NCBI GenBank assembly: GCA_021464245.1
Contig: JADCRB010000028.1
Location: 2,713,420-2,777,419 of the forward strand
DNA from: Carallia brachiata
Taxonomy: Eukaryota; Streptophyta; Magnoliopsida; Malpighiales; Rhizophoraceae
Length of the DNA: 64,000 nt
Direction: 5' to 3'
Below, piece after piece: positions 49,801 through 62,072 of the stretch. The notes under the pieces were generated by a model. The model saw only the letters and a program-made list of their open reading frames with translations, was not told the origin of the DNA and ran no database searches. Within the stretch, counting starts at the first letter, position 1. Every line of letters starts with the position of its first letter. A program made the position numbers and the translations under genes.

Positions 49801-51014
49801 AAGCCATTAAAATGCAAGAAAATCACTTATTTTCAAAAATGAAGTAATTTAGCTCTTTATTGTGACACAAATGGTCTTATGCAAGCTAATAAATGCAAAT
49901 TACGATCAATTGAACACTTATTAGGGGAATTGAATGCATTTAACCCCAAAAGGTGTTGGAAATGGTTTTTGCATTGAAATTAAAGGTTTTTTAAGCATTT
50001 AAACTTCATTCAAGTTTAATTTGGGTTAAATAAGCCATTAAAATGCAAGAAAATCACTTATTTTCAAGAAATGAAGTAATTTAGCCTCTTTATTCATGAC
50101 ACAAATGGTCTTATGCAACTAATAAATGCAAATTATGATCAATTGAACACTTATTAGAGGGAATTGAATGCATTTAACACCCCAAAAGGTGTTGGAAAAG
50201 GTTTTTGTATTGAAATTAAAGGTTTTTGTAAGCATTTATACTTAATTTAAGTTTAATTTTGGTCAAATAAGCCATTAAAATGCAAGAAAATCACTTATTT
50301 CAAGAAATGAAGTAATTTAGCATCTTTATTCGTTACACAAATGGTCTTATGCAGCTAATAAATGCAAATTACGATCAATTGAACACTTATTAGAGGGAAT
50401 TGAATGCATTTAACACCCCAAAAGGTGTTGGAAATGGTTTTTGCATTGAAATTAAACATTTTTGTAAGCATTTATACTTCATTTAGTTTAATTTGGGTTA
50501 AATAAGCCATTAAAATCCAAGAAAATCACTTATTTGCATGAAATGAAGTAATTTAGCCTCTTTATTCATGACACAAATGGTCTTATGCAACTAATAATTG
50601 CAAATTTTGATCAATTGCACACTAATTAGAGGGAATTGAATGCATTTAACACCCCAAAAGGTGTTGGAAATTTTTTGCATTGAAATTAAAAGTTTTTATA
50701 AGCATTTATACTTAATTTAAGTTTAATTTGGGTTAAATAAGTCATTAAAATGAAGAAAATCACTTTTTGTAAGAAATGAAGTGATTTAGCCTCTTTATTC
50801 GTGACACAAATGGTCTTATGCAACCAATAAATGCAAATTTGATCAATTGCACACTTATTGGAGGGAATTGAAAGCATTTAACACCCCAAAAGGTTAATGG
50901 TTTTTATATTGAAATTAAAGGTTTTTGTAAGCATTTATGCTTAATTTAGTTTAATTTGGGTTAAATAAGCCATTTAAATGCAAGAAAATCACTTATTTTC
51001 AAGAAATCAAGTAA
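46831..51014. repeat. Tetramer and pentamers with one E-(E/C)-D-A unit
   Basis: Starts and types: 46831 B, 47064 C, 47297 D, 47533 A; 47768 E, 48004 B, 48227 C, 48461 D, 48693 A; 48925 E, 49155 E/C-like, 49384 D, 49616 A; 49848 E, 50080 B, 50316 C, 50552 D, 50785 A. In the unit at 48925 two GCTAATAAATGC monomers follow each other and B is missing. B at 46831 is followed by TTTATCTTTATT, a damaged TTTAGCATC boundary. A monomers here have AAAGG after ATTGAAATT, unlike the AAAGTAAAGG of the first 42 kb. Small deletions are common at 47.6-50 kb. Confidence 0.76.
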
Positions 51015-52901
51015 TTTAGCCTCTTTATTTGTGACACAAATGGTCTTATGCAGCTAATAATGCAAATTACGATCAATTGAACATTATTAGAGGGAATTGA
51101 ATGCATTTAACGCCCTAAAAGGTGTTGGAAATGGTTTTTGCATTGAAATTAAAGGTTTTTTTTAAGCATTTATACTTCATTTATGTTTAATTTGGGTTAA
51201 ATAAGCCATTAAAATCCAAGAAAATCACTTATTTGCATGAAATGAAGTAATTTAGCCTCTTTATTCATGACACAAATGGTCTTATGCACTATAATCAAAT
51301 TTTGATCAATTGCACACTATTAGAGGGAATTGAATGCATTTAACACCCCAAAAGGTGTTGAAAATGGTTTTTGCATTGAAATTAAAAGTTTTTATAAGTA
51401 TTTATACTTAATTTAAGTTTAATTTGGGTTAAATAAGTCATTAAAATGCAAGAAAATCACTTATTTGCATGAAATGAAGTAATTTAGCCTCTTTATTCAT
51501 GACACAAATGGTCTTATGCAACTAATAATTGCAAATTTTGATCAATTGCACACTAATTAGAGGGAATTGAATGCATTTAACACCCCAAAAGGTGTTGAAA
51601 ATGGTTTTTGCATTGAAATTAAAAGTTTTTATAAGCATTTATACTTAATTTAAGTTTAATTTGGGTTAAATAAGCCATTTAAATGCAAGAAAATCACTTA
51701 TTTTCAAGAAATAAAGTAATTTAGCCTCTTTATTTGTGACACAAATGGTCTTATGAAGCTAATAAATGCAAATTACGATCAATTGAACACTTATTAGAGG
51801 GAATTGAATGCATTTAACGCCCTAAAAGGTGTTGGAAATGGTTTTTGCATTGAAATTAAAGGTTTTTTTTAAGCATTTAAACTTCATTTAAGTTTAATTT
51901 GGGTTAAATAAGCCATTAAAATGCAAGAAAATCACTTATTTACAAGAAATGAAATAATTTAGCATCTTTATTCATGACACAAATGGTCTTATAGCTAATA
52001 AATGCAAATTACGATCAATTGAACACTTATTAGAGGGAATTGAATGCATTTAACACCCCAAAAGGTGTTGGAAAAGGCTTTTGTATTGAAATTAAAGGTT
52101 TTTGTAAGCATTTATACTTAATTTAAGTTTAATTTTGGTCAAATAAGCCATTAAAATGCAAGAAAATCACATATTTTCAAGAAATGAAGTAATTTAGCCA
52201 TCTTTATTTCGTACACAAATGTCTTATGCAGCTAATAAATGCAAATTACGATCAATTGAACACTTATTAGAGGGAATTGAATGCATTTAACACCCCAAAA
52301 GGTGTTGGAAATGGTTTTTGCATTGAAATTAAACGTTTTGTAAGCATTTATACTTCATTTAAGTTTAATTTGGGTTAAATAGGTCATTAAAATGCAAGAA
52401 AATCACTTATTTGCAAGAAATGAAGTGATTTAGCCTCTTTATTCGTGACACAAATGGTCTTATGCAACTAATAAATGCAAATTACGATCAATTGAACACT
52501 TATTAGAGGGAATTGAATGCATTTAACACCCCAAAAGGTGTTGGAAATGGTTTTTGCATTGAAATTAAAGGTTTTTTTAAGCATTTAAACTTCATTCAAG
52601 TTTAATTGGGTTAAATAAGCCATTAAAATTCAAGAAAATCACTTATTTGCAAGAAATGAAGTAATTTAGCCTCTTTATCTATGACACAAATGGTCTTATG
52701 CAACTAATAAATGCAAATTATGATCAATTGAACACTTATTAGAGGAAATTGAATGCATTTAACACCCCAAAAGGTGTTGGAAAAGGCTTTTGTATTGAAA
52801 TTAAAGGTTTTTGTAAGCATTTATGCTTAATTTAAGTTTAATTTTGGTGAAATAAGCCATTAAAATGCAAGAAAAACACTTATTTTCAAGAAATGAAGTA
52901 A
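51015..52901. repeat. Rearranged stretch: E/C fusion, D-D doublet and hybrids
   Basis: Starts and types: 51015 E/C fusion, 51251 D, 51483 D, 51720 E, 51958 C/B hybrid, 52193 C, 52429 E, 52665 B. The fusion at 51015 has the E-type CGCCCTAAAAGG, then CATTTATACTTCATTTATG and AAAATCCAAG of C. The two D monomers are adjacent, and the second ends like A (GCCATTTAAATGC, AAGAAATAAAG), so an A has been lost. The monomer at 51958 starts C/E-like (AGCTAATAAATGC, ACGATC) and ends as B (GGAAAAGGCTTTTG, TTTTGGTCAAATAAG). C at 52193 ends GTCATTAAAATG like D, so it replaces C-D-A with one monomer. Confidence 0.76.
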
Positions 52902-54789
52902 TTTAACATCTTTATTCGTTACACAAATGGTCTTATGCAGCTAATAAATGCAAATTATGATCAATTGAACACTTATTAGGGAATTGAATGCATTTAACAC
53001 CCCAAAAGGTGTTGGAAATGGTTTTTGCATTGAAATTAAACGTTTTGTAAGCATTTATACTTCATTTGTTTAATTTGGGTTAAATAAGCCATTAAAATCC
53101 AAGAAAATCACTTATTTGCATGAAATGAAGTAATTTAGCCTCTTTATTCATGACACAAATGGTCTTATGCAACTAATAATTGCAAATTTTGATCAATTGC
53201 ACACTAATTAGAGGGAATTGAATGCATTTAACACCCCAAAAGGTGTTGAAAATGGTTTTTGCATTGAAATTAAAAGTTTTTATAAGCATTTATACTTAAT
53301 TTAAGTTTAATTTGGGTTAAATAAGTCATTAAAATGCAAGAAAATCACTTTTTTGTAAGAAATGACGTGATTTAGCCTCTTTATTCGTGACACAAATGGT
53401 CTTATGCAACCAATAAATGCAAATTTTGATCAATTGCACACTTATTGGAGGGAATTGAAAGCATTTAACACCCCAAAAGGTGTTGGAAATGCTTTTTATA
53501 TTGAAATTAAAGGTTTTTGTAAGCATTTATGCTTAATTTAAGTTTAATTTCGGTTAAATAAGCCATTTAAATGCAAGGAAATCACTTATTTTCAAGAAAT
53601 CAAGTAATTTAGCCTCTTTATTTGTGACACAAATGGTCTTATGCAGCTAATAAATGCAAATTACGATCAATTGAACACTTATTAGAGGGAATTGAATGCA
53701 TTTAACACCCCAAAAGGTGTTGGAAAAGGCTTTTGTATTGAAATTAAAGGTTTTTGTAAGCATTTATACTTCATTTATGTTTAATTTGGGTTAAATAAAC
53801 CATTAAAATCCAAGAAAATCACTTATTTGCAAGAAATGAAGTAATGTAGCCTCTTTATTCATGACACAAATGGTCTTATGCAACTAATAATTGCAAATTT
53901 TGATCAATTGCACACTAATTAGAGGGAATTGAATGCATTTAACATCCCAAAAGGTGTTGAAAATGGTTTTTGCATTGAAATTAAAAGTTTTTATAAGCAT
54001 TTATACTTAATTTAAGTTTAATTTGGGTTAAATAAGTCATTAAAATGCAAGAAAATCACTTTTTTGTAAGAAATGACGTGATTTAGCCTCTTTATTCGTG
54101 ACACAAATGGTCTTATGCAACCAATAAATGCAAATTTTGATCAATTGCACACTTATTGGAGGGAATTGAAAGCATTTAACACCCCAAAAGGTGTTGAAAA
54201 TGGTTTTTATATTGAAATTAAAGGTTTTTGTAAGCATTTATGCTTAACTTAAGTTTAATTTGGGTTAAATAAGCCATTTAAATGCAAGAAAATCACTTAT
54301 TTTCAAGAAATGAAGTAATTTAGCCTCTTTATCCATAACACAAATGGTCTTATGCAACTAATAAATGCAAATTACGATCAATTGAACACTTATTAGAGGG
54401 GATTGAATGCATTTAACGCCCTAAAAGGTGTTGGAAATGGTTTTTGCATTGAAATTAAAGGTTTTTTTAAGCATTTAAACTTCATTCAAGTTTAATTTGG
54501 GTTAAATAAGCCATTAAAATGCAAGAAAATCACTTATTTTCAAAAAATGAAGTAATTTAGCCTCTTTATTCATGACACAAATGGTCTTATGCAACTAATA
54601 AATACAAATTATGATCAATTGAACACTTAGAGGGAATTGAATGCATTTAACACCCCAAAAGGTGTTGGAAAAGGTTTTTGTATTGAAATTAAAGGTTTTT
54701 GTAAGCATTTATACTTAATTTAAGCTTAATTTTGGTCAAATAAGCTATTAAAATGCAAGAAAAACACTTATTTTCAAGAAATGAAGTAA
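52902..54789. repeat. First unit of the distal domain: C-D-A-G-D-A-E-B
   Basis: Starts and types: 52902 C, 53134 D, 53371 A, 53608 G, 53845 D, 54082 A, 54319 E, 54556 B. The A at 53371 carries the private TTTAATTTCGGTTAAATAAG, the G ends with TAAACCATTAAAATCC, and the D at 53845 opens with AATGTAGCC. E opens CCATAACAC with GCAACT and has GGATTGAATGC. B has AATACAAATT and AAGCTATTAAAATG. From 53371 on, the D/A boundary reads AATGACGTGATTTAG, a change from AATGAAGTG. The block 53371-55731 recurs at 60652-63012. Confidence 0.87.
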
Positions 54790-57133
54790 TTTAGCATCTT
54801 TATTCGTTACACAAATGGTCTTATGCAGCTAATAAATGCAAATTACGATCAATTGAACACTTATTAGAGGGAATTGAATGCATTTAACACCCCAAAAGGT
54901 GTTGGAAATGGTTTTTGCATTGAAATTAAACGTATTTGTAAGCATTTATACTTCATTTATGTTTAATTTGGGTTAAATAAGCCATTAAAATCCAAGAAAA
55001 TCACTTATTTGCATGAAATGAAGTAATTTAGCCTCTTTATTCATGACACAAATGGTCTTATGCAACTAATAATTGCAAATTTTGATCAATTGCACACTAA
55101 TTAGAGGGAATTGAATGCATTTAACACCCCAAAAGGTGTTGGAAATGGTTTTTGCATTGAAATTAAAAGTTTTTATAAGCATTTATACTTAATTTAAGTT
55201 TAATTTGGGTTAAATAAGTCATTAAAATGCAAAAAAATCACTTTTTTGTAAGAAATGACGTGATTTAGCCTCTTTATTCGTGACACAAATGGTCTTATGC
55301 AACCAATAAATGCAAATTTTGATCAATTGCACACTTATTGGAGGGAATTAAAAGCATTTAACACCCCAAAAGGTGTTGGAAATGCTTTTTATATGAAATT
55401 AAAGGTTTTTGTAAGCATTTATGCTTAATTTAAGTTTAATTTGGGTTAAATAAGCCATTTAAATGCAAGGAAATCACTTATTTTCAAGAAATCAAGTAAT
55501 TTAGCCTCTTATTTGTGACACAAATGGTCTTATGCAGCTAATAAATGCAAATTACGATCAATTGAACACTTATTAGAGGGAATTGAATGCATTTAACACC
55601 CCAAAAGGTGTTGGAAAGGCTTTTGTATTGAAATTAGTTTTTGTAAGCATTTATACTTCATTTATGTTTAATTTGGGTTAAATAAGCCATTAAAATCCAA
55701 GAAAATCACTTATTTGCATGAAATGAAGTAATTTAGCCTCTTTATTCATGACACAAATGGTCTTATGCAACTAATAATTGCAAATTTTGATCAATTGCAC
55801 ACTAATTAGAGGGAATTGAATGCATTTAACACCCCAAAAGGGTTGAAAATGGTTTTTGCATTGAAATTAAAAGTTTTATAAGCATTTATACTTAATTTAA
55901 GTTTAATTTGGGTTAAATAAGTCATTAAAATGCAAGAAAATCACTTTTTGTAAGAAATGACGTGATTTAGCCTCTTTATTTCGTGACACAAATGGTCTTA
56001 TGCAACCAATAAATGCAAATTTTGATCAATTGCACACTTATTGGAGGGAATTAAAAGCATTTAAAACACCCCAAAAGGTGTTGGAAATGCTTTTTATATT
56101 GAAATTAAAGGTTTTTGTAAGCATTTATGCTTAATTAAGTTAATTTGGGTTAAATAAGCCATTTAAATGCAAGGAAATCACTTATTTTCAAGAAATCAAG
56201 TAATTTAGCCTCTTTATTTGTGACACAAATGGTCTTATGCAGCTAATAAATGCAAATTACGATCAATTGAACACTTATTAGAGGGAATTGAATGCATTTA
56301 ACACCCAAAAGGTGTTGGAAAAGGCTTTTGTATTGAAAGAGTTTTTGTAAGCATTTATACTTCATTTATGTTTAATTTGGGTTAAATAAGCCATTAAAAT
56401 CCAAGAAAATCACTTATTTGCATGAAATGAAGTAATTAGCCTCTTTATTCATGACACAAATGGTCTTATGCAACTAATAAGCAAATTTTGATCAATTGCA
56501 CACGAATTAGAGGGAATTGAATGCATTTAACACCCAAAAGGTGTTGAAAATGGTTTTTGCATTGAAATTAAAAGTTTTATAAGCATTTATACTTAATTTA
56601 AGTTTAATTTGGGTTAAATAAGTCATTAAAATGCAAGAAAATCACTTTTTTGTAAGAAATGACGTGATTTAGCCTCTTTATTCGTGACACAAATGGTCTT
56701 ATGCAACCAATAAATGCAAATTTGATCAATTGCACACTTATTGGAGGAATTGAAAGCATTTAACACCCCAAAAGGTGTTGGAAATGGTTTTTATTGAAAT
56801 TAAAGGTTTTTGTAAGCATTTATGCTTAATTTAAGTTTAATTTGGGTTAAATAAGCCATTTAAATGCAAGGAAATCACTTATTTCAAGAAATAAGTAATT
56901 TAGCCTCTTTATTTGTGACACAAATGGTCTTATGCAGCTAATAATGCAAATTACGATCAATTGAACACTTATTAGAGGGAATTGAATGCATTTAACACCC
57001 CAAAAGGTGTTGGAAAAGGCTTTTGTATTGAAATTAAGGTTTTTGTAAGCATTTATCTTCATTTATGTTTAATTTGGGTTAAATAAGCCATTAAAATGCC
57101 AAGAAAAACACTTATTTTCAAGAAATGAAGTAA
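54790..57133. repeat. 10-monomer unit C-D-A-G-D-A-G-D-A-G'
   Basis: Starts and types: 54790 C, 55027 D, 55264 A, 55500 G, 55732 D, 55966 A, 56204 G, 56436 D, 56668 A, 56899 G'. Length is 2,344 bp. C has the private AAACGTATTTG. A copies have GGAATTAAAAGC or GAATTGAAAGC, AATGCTTTTTATA and ATGCAAGGAAATC. G' begins as G but ends like B (TTTCAAGAAATGAAG, then TTTAGCATC) through the mixed junction AAAATGCCAAG, so it fills the B slot before the next C. Confidence 0.85.
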
Positions 57134-59478
57134 TTTAGCATCTTTATTCGTTACACAAATGGTCTTATGCAGCTAATAAATGCAAATTACGATCAATTGA
57201 ACACTTATTAGAGGGAATTGAATGCATTTAACACCCCAAAAGGTGTTGGAAATGGTTTTTGCATTGAAATTAAACGTATTTGTAAGCATTTATACTTCAT
57301 TTATGTTTAATTTGGGTTAAATAAGCCATTAAAATCCAAGAAAATCACTTATTTGCATGAAATGAAGTAATTTAGCCTCTTTATTCATGACACAAATGGT
57401 CTTATGCAACTAATAATTGCAAATTTTGATCAATTGCACACTAATTAGAGGGAATTGAATGCATTTAACACCCCAAAAGGTGTTGAAAATGGTTTTTGCA
57501 TTGAAATTAAAAGTTTTTATAAGCATTTATACTTAATTTAAGTTTAATTTGGGTTAAATAAGTCATTAAAATGCAAGAAAATCACTTTTTTGTAAGAAAT
57601 GACGTGATTTAGCCTCTTTATTCGTGACACAAATGGTCTTATGCAACCAATAAATGCAAATTTTGATCAATTGCACACTTATTGGAGGGAATTAAAAGCA
57701 TTTAACACCCCAAAAGGTGTTGGAAATGCTTTTTATATTGAAATTAAAGGTTTTGTAAGCATTTATGCTTAATTAAGTTTAATTTGGGTTAAATAAGCCA
57801 TTTAAATGCAAGGAATCACTTATTTTCAAGAAATCAAGTAATTTAGCCTCTTTATTTGTGACACAAATGGTCTTATGCAGCTAATAAATGCAAATTACGA
57901 TCAATTGAACACTTATTAGAGGGAATTGAATGCATTTAACACCCCAAAAGGTGTTGGAAAAGGCTTTTGTATTGAAATTAGTTTTTGTAAGCATTTATAC
58001 TTCATTTATGTTTAATTTGGGTTAAATAAGCCATTAAAATCCAAGAAAATCACTTATTTGCATGAAATGAAGTAATTTAGCCTCTTTATTCATGACACAA
58101 ATGGTCTTATGCAACTAATAATTACAAATTTTGATCAATTGCACACTAATTAGAGGGAATTGAATGCATTTAACACCCCAAAAGGTGTTGAAAATGGTTT
58201 TTGCATTGAAATTAAAAGTTTTTATAAGCATTTATACTTAATTTAAGTTTAATTTGGGTTAAATAAGTCATTAAAATGCAAGAAAATCACTTTTTTGTAA
58301 GAAATGACGTGATTTAGCCTCTTTATTCGTGACACAAATGGTCTTATGCAACCAATAAATGCAAATTTTGATCAATTGCACACTTATTGGAGGGAATTGA
58401 AAGCATTTAACACCCCAAAAGGTGTTGGAAATGCTTTTTATATTGAAATTAAAGGTTTTTGTAAGCATTTATGCTTAATTTAAGTTTAATTTGGGTTAAA
58501 TAAGCCATTTAAATGCAAGGAAATCACTTATTTTCAAGAAATCAAGTAATTTAGCCTCTTTATTTGTGACACAAATGGTCTTATGCAGCTAATAAATGCA
58601 AATTACGATCAATTGAACACTTATTAGAGGGAATTGAATGCATTTAACACCCCAAAAGGTGTTGGAAAAGGCTTTTGTATTGAAATTAAAGGTTTTTGTA
58701 AGCATTTATACTTCATTTATGTTTAATTTGGGTTAAATAAGCCATTAAAATCCAAGAAAATCACTTATTTGCAAGAAATGAAGTAATGTAGCCTCTTTAT
58801 TCATGACACAAATGGTCTTATGCAACTAATAATTGCAAATTTTGATCAATGCACACTAATTAGAGGGAATTGAACGCATTTAACACCCCAAAGGTGTTGG
58901 AAATGGTTTTGCATTGAAATTAAAAGTTTTTATAAGCATTTAACTTAATTTAAGTTTCATTTGGTTAAATAAGTCATTAAAATGCAAGAAAATCACTTTT
59001 GTAAGAAATGAAGTGATTTAGCCTCTTTATTCGTGACACAAATGGTCTTATACAACCAATAAATGCACAAATTTTGATCAATTGCACACTTATTGGAGGG
59101 AATTGAAAGCATTTAACACCCCAAAAGGTGTTGAAAATGGTTTTTATATTGAAATTTTTTGTAAGCATTTATGCTTAACTAAGTTTAATTTGGGTTAAAT
59201 AAGCCATTTAAATGCAAGAAAACACTTATTTTCAAGAAATGAAGTAATTTAGCCTCTTTATCCATAACACAAATGGTCTTATGCAACTATAAATGCAAAT
59301 TAGATCAATTGAACACTTTTAGAGGGAATTGAATGCATTTAACACCCCAAAAGGTTTGGAAAGGTTTTTGTATTGAAATTAAAGGTTTTTGTAAGCATTT
59401 ATACTTAATTTAAGCTTAATTTTGGTCAAATAAGCCATTAAAATGCAAGAAAAACACTTATTTCAAGAAATGAAGTAA
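57134..59478. repeat. 10-monomer unit C-D-A-G-D-A-G-D-A-B
   Basis: Starts and types: 57134 C, 57371 D, 57608 A, 57842 G, 58076 D, 58313 A, 58550 G, 58787 D, 59017 A, 59248 B. Length is 2,345 bp, matching the previous unit. D at 58787 opens AATGTAGCC, and the A at 59017 keeps the older GAAGTGATTTAG boundary. B at 59248 opens CCATAACAC. The first seven monomers are clean, while 58.8-59.6 kb has many small deletions. Confidence 0.85.
58550..58786. repeat. Chimeric monomer type G (E 5' end, B middle, C 3' end; reference copy)
   Basis: The copy opens like E with TGTGACAC, GCAGCTAATAAATGC and AATTACGATCAATTG. It then carries the B-type middle GGAAAAGGCTTTTGTATTG and finishes like C with CTTCATTTATG and AAAATCCAAG. 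It is followed by D, so it replaces the whole E-B-C segment with one 237-bp monomer and creates a G-D-A trimer. Other G copies start at 53608, 55500, 56204, 57842, 60180, 60887 and 62780. Copies at 55500, 57842 and 60180 also lack the AAAGG part of the middle (ATTGAAATTAGTTTTTG). G is confined to the last 11 kb of the window. Confidence 0.85.
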
Positions 59479-62072
59479 TTTAGCATTTTTTCGTACACAA
59501 ATGGTCTTATGCAGCTAATAAATGCAAATTACGATCAATTGAACACTTATTAGAGGAATGAATGCATTAACACCCCAAAGGTGTTGAAATGGTTTTTGCA
59601 TTGAAATTAAACGTATTTGTAAGCATTTATACTTCATTTATGTTTAATTTGGGTTAAATAAGCCATTAAAATCCAAGAAATCACTTATTGCATGAAATGA
59701 AGTAATTTAGCCTCTTTATTCATGACACAAATGGTCTTATATGCAACTAATAATTGCAAATTTTGATCAATTGCACACTAATTAGAGGGAATTGAATGCA
59801 TTTAACACCCCAAAAGGTGTTGAAAATGGTTTTTGTTGAAATTAAAAGTTTTTATAAGCATTTATACTTAATTTAAGTTTAATTTGGGTTAAATAAGTCA
59901 TTAAAATGCAAGAAAATCACTTTTTTGTAAGAAATGACGTGATTTAGCCTCTTTATTCGTGACACAAATGGTCTTATGCAACCAATAAATGCAAATTTTG
60001 ATCAATTGCACACTTATTGGAGGGAATTAAAAGCATTTAACACCCCAAAAGGTGTTGGAAATGCTTTTTATATTGAAATTAAAGGTTTTTGTAAGCATTT
60101 ATGCTTAATTTAAGTTTAATTTGGGTTAAATAAGCCATTTAAATGCAAGGAAATCACTTATTTTCAAGAAATCAAGTAATTTAGCCTCTTTATTTGTGAC
60201 ACAAATGGTCTTATGCAGCTAATAAATGCAAATTACGATCAATTGAACACTTATTAGAGGGAATTGAATGCATTTAACACCCCAAAAGGTGTTGGAAAAG
60301 GCTTTTGTATTGAAATTAGTTTTTGTAAGCATTTATACTTCATTTATGTTTAATTTGGGTTAAATAAGCCATTAAAATCCAAGAAAATCACTTATTTGCA
60401 TGAAATGAAGTAATTTAGCCTCTTTATTCATGACACAAATGGTCTTATGCAACTAATAATTGCAAATTTTGATCAATTGCACACTAATTAGAGGGAATTG
60501 AATGCATTTAACACCCCAAAAGGTGTTGGAAAATGGTTTTTGCATTGAAATTAAAAGTTTTTATAAGCATTTATACTTAATTTAAGTTTAATTTGGGTTA
60601 AATAAGTCATTAAAATGCAAGAAAATCACTTTTTTGTAAGAAATGACGTGATTTAGCCTCTTTATTCGTGACACAAATGGTCTTATGCAACCAATAAATG
60701 CAAATTTTGATCAATTGCACTTATTGGAGGGAATTGAAAGCATTTAACACCCCAAAAGGTGTTGGAAATGCTTTTTATATTGAAATTAAAGGTTTTTGTA
60801 AGCATTTATGCTTAATTTAAGTTTAATTTCGGTTAAATAAGCCATTTAAATGCAAGGAAATCACTTATTTTCAAGAAATCAAGTAATTTAGCCTCTTTAT
60901 TTGTGACACAAATGGTCTTATGCAGCTAATAAATGCAAATTACGATCAATTGAACACTTATTAGAGGGAATTGAATGCATTTAACACCCCAAAAGGTGTT
61001 GGAAAAGGCTTTTGTATTGAAATTAAAGGTTTTTGTAAGCATTTATACTTCATTTATGTTTAATTTGGGTTAAAAAACCATTAAAATCCAAGAAAATCAC
61101 TTATTTGCAAGAAATGAAGTAATGTAGCCTCTTTATTCATGACACAAATGGTCTTATGCAACTAATAATTGCAAATTTTGATCAATTGCACACTAATTAG
61201 AGGGAATTGAATGCATTTAACACCCCAAAAGGTGTTGAAAATGGTTTTTGCATTGAAATTAAAAGTTTTTATAAGCATTTATACTTAATTTAAGTTTAAT
61301 TTGGGTTAAATAAGTCATTAAAATGCAAGAAGAAAATCACTTTTTGTAAGAAATGACGTGATTTAGCCTCTTTATTCGTGACACAAATGGTCTTATGCAA
61401 CCAATAAATGCAAATTTTGATCAATTGCACACTTATTGGAGGGAATTGAAAGCATTTAACACCCCAAAAGGTGTTGAAAATGGTTTTTATATTGAAATTA
61501 AAGGTTTTTGTAAGCATTTATGCTTAACTTAAGTTTAATTTGGGTTAAATAAGCCATTTAAATGCAAGAAAATCACTTATTTTCAAGAAATGAAGTAATT
61601 TAGCCTCTTTATCCATAACACAAATGGTCTTATGCAACTAATAAATGCAAATTACGATCAATTGAACACTTATTAGGGGATTGAATGCAATTTAACGCCC
61701 CAAAAGGTGTTGGAAAATGGTTTTTGCATTGAAATTAAAGGTTTTTTTAAGCATTTAAACTTCATTCAAGTTTAATTTGGGTTAAATAAGCCATTAAAAT
61801 GCAAGAAAATCACTTATTTTCAAAAAATGAAGTAATTTAGCCTCTTTATTCATGACACAAATGGTCTTATGCAACTAATAAATACAAATTATGATCAATT
61901 GAACACTTATTAGAGGGAATTGAATGCATTTAACACCCCAAAAGGTGTTGGAAAAGGTTTTTGTATTGAAATTAAAGGTTTTTGTAAGCATTTATACTTA
62001 ATTTAAGCTTAATTTTGGTCAAATAAGCTATTAAAATGCAAGAAAAACACTTATTTTCAAGAAATGAAGTAA
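59479..62072. repeat. 11-monomer unit C-D-A-G-D-A-G-D-A-E-B
   Basis: Starts and types: 59479 C, 59706 D, 59943 A, 60180 G, 60414 D, 60652 A, 60887 G, 61123 D, 61362 A, 61599 E, 61836 B. It is the 10-mer with an added E (2,594 bp). From 60652 onward it carries the private markers of 53371 onward: TTTAATTTCGG in A, the AAACCATTAAAATCC tail in G, AATGTAGCC in D, CCATAACAC and GGATTGAATGC in E, AATACAAATT and AAGCTATT in B. Confidence 0.86.
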
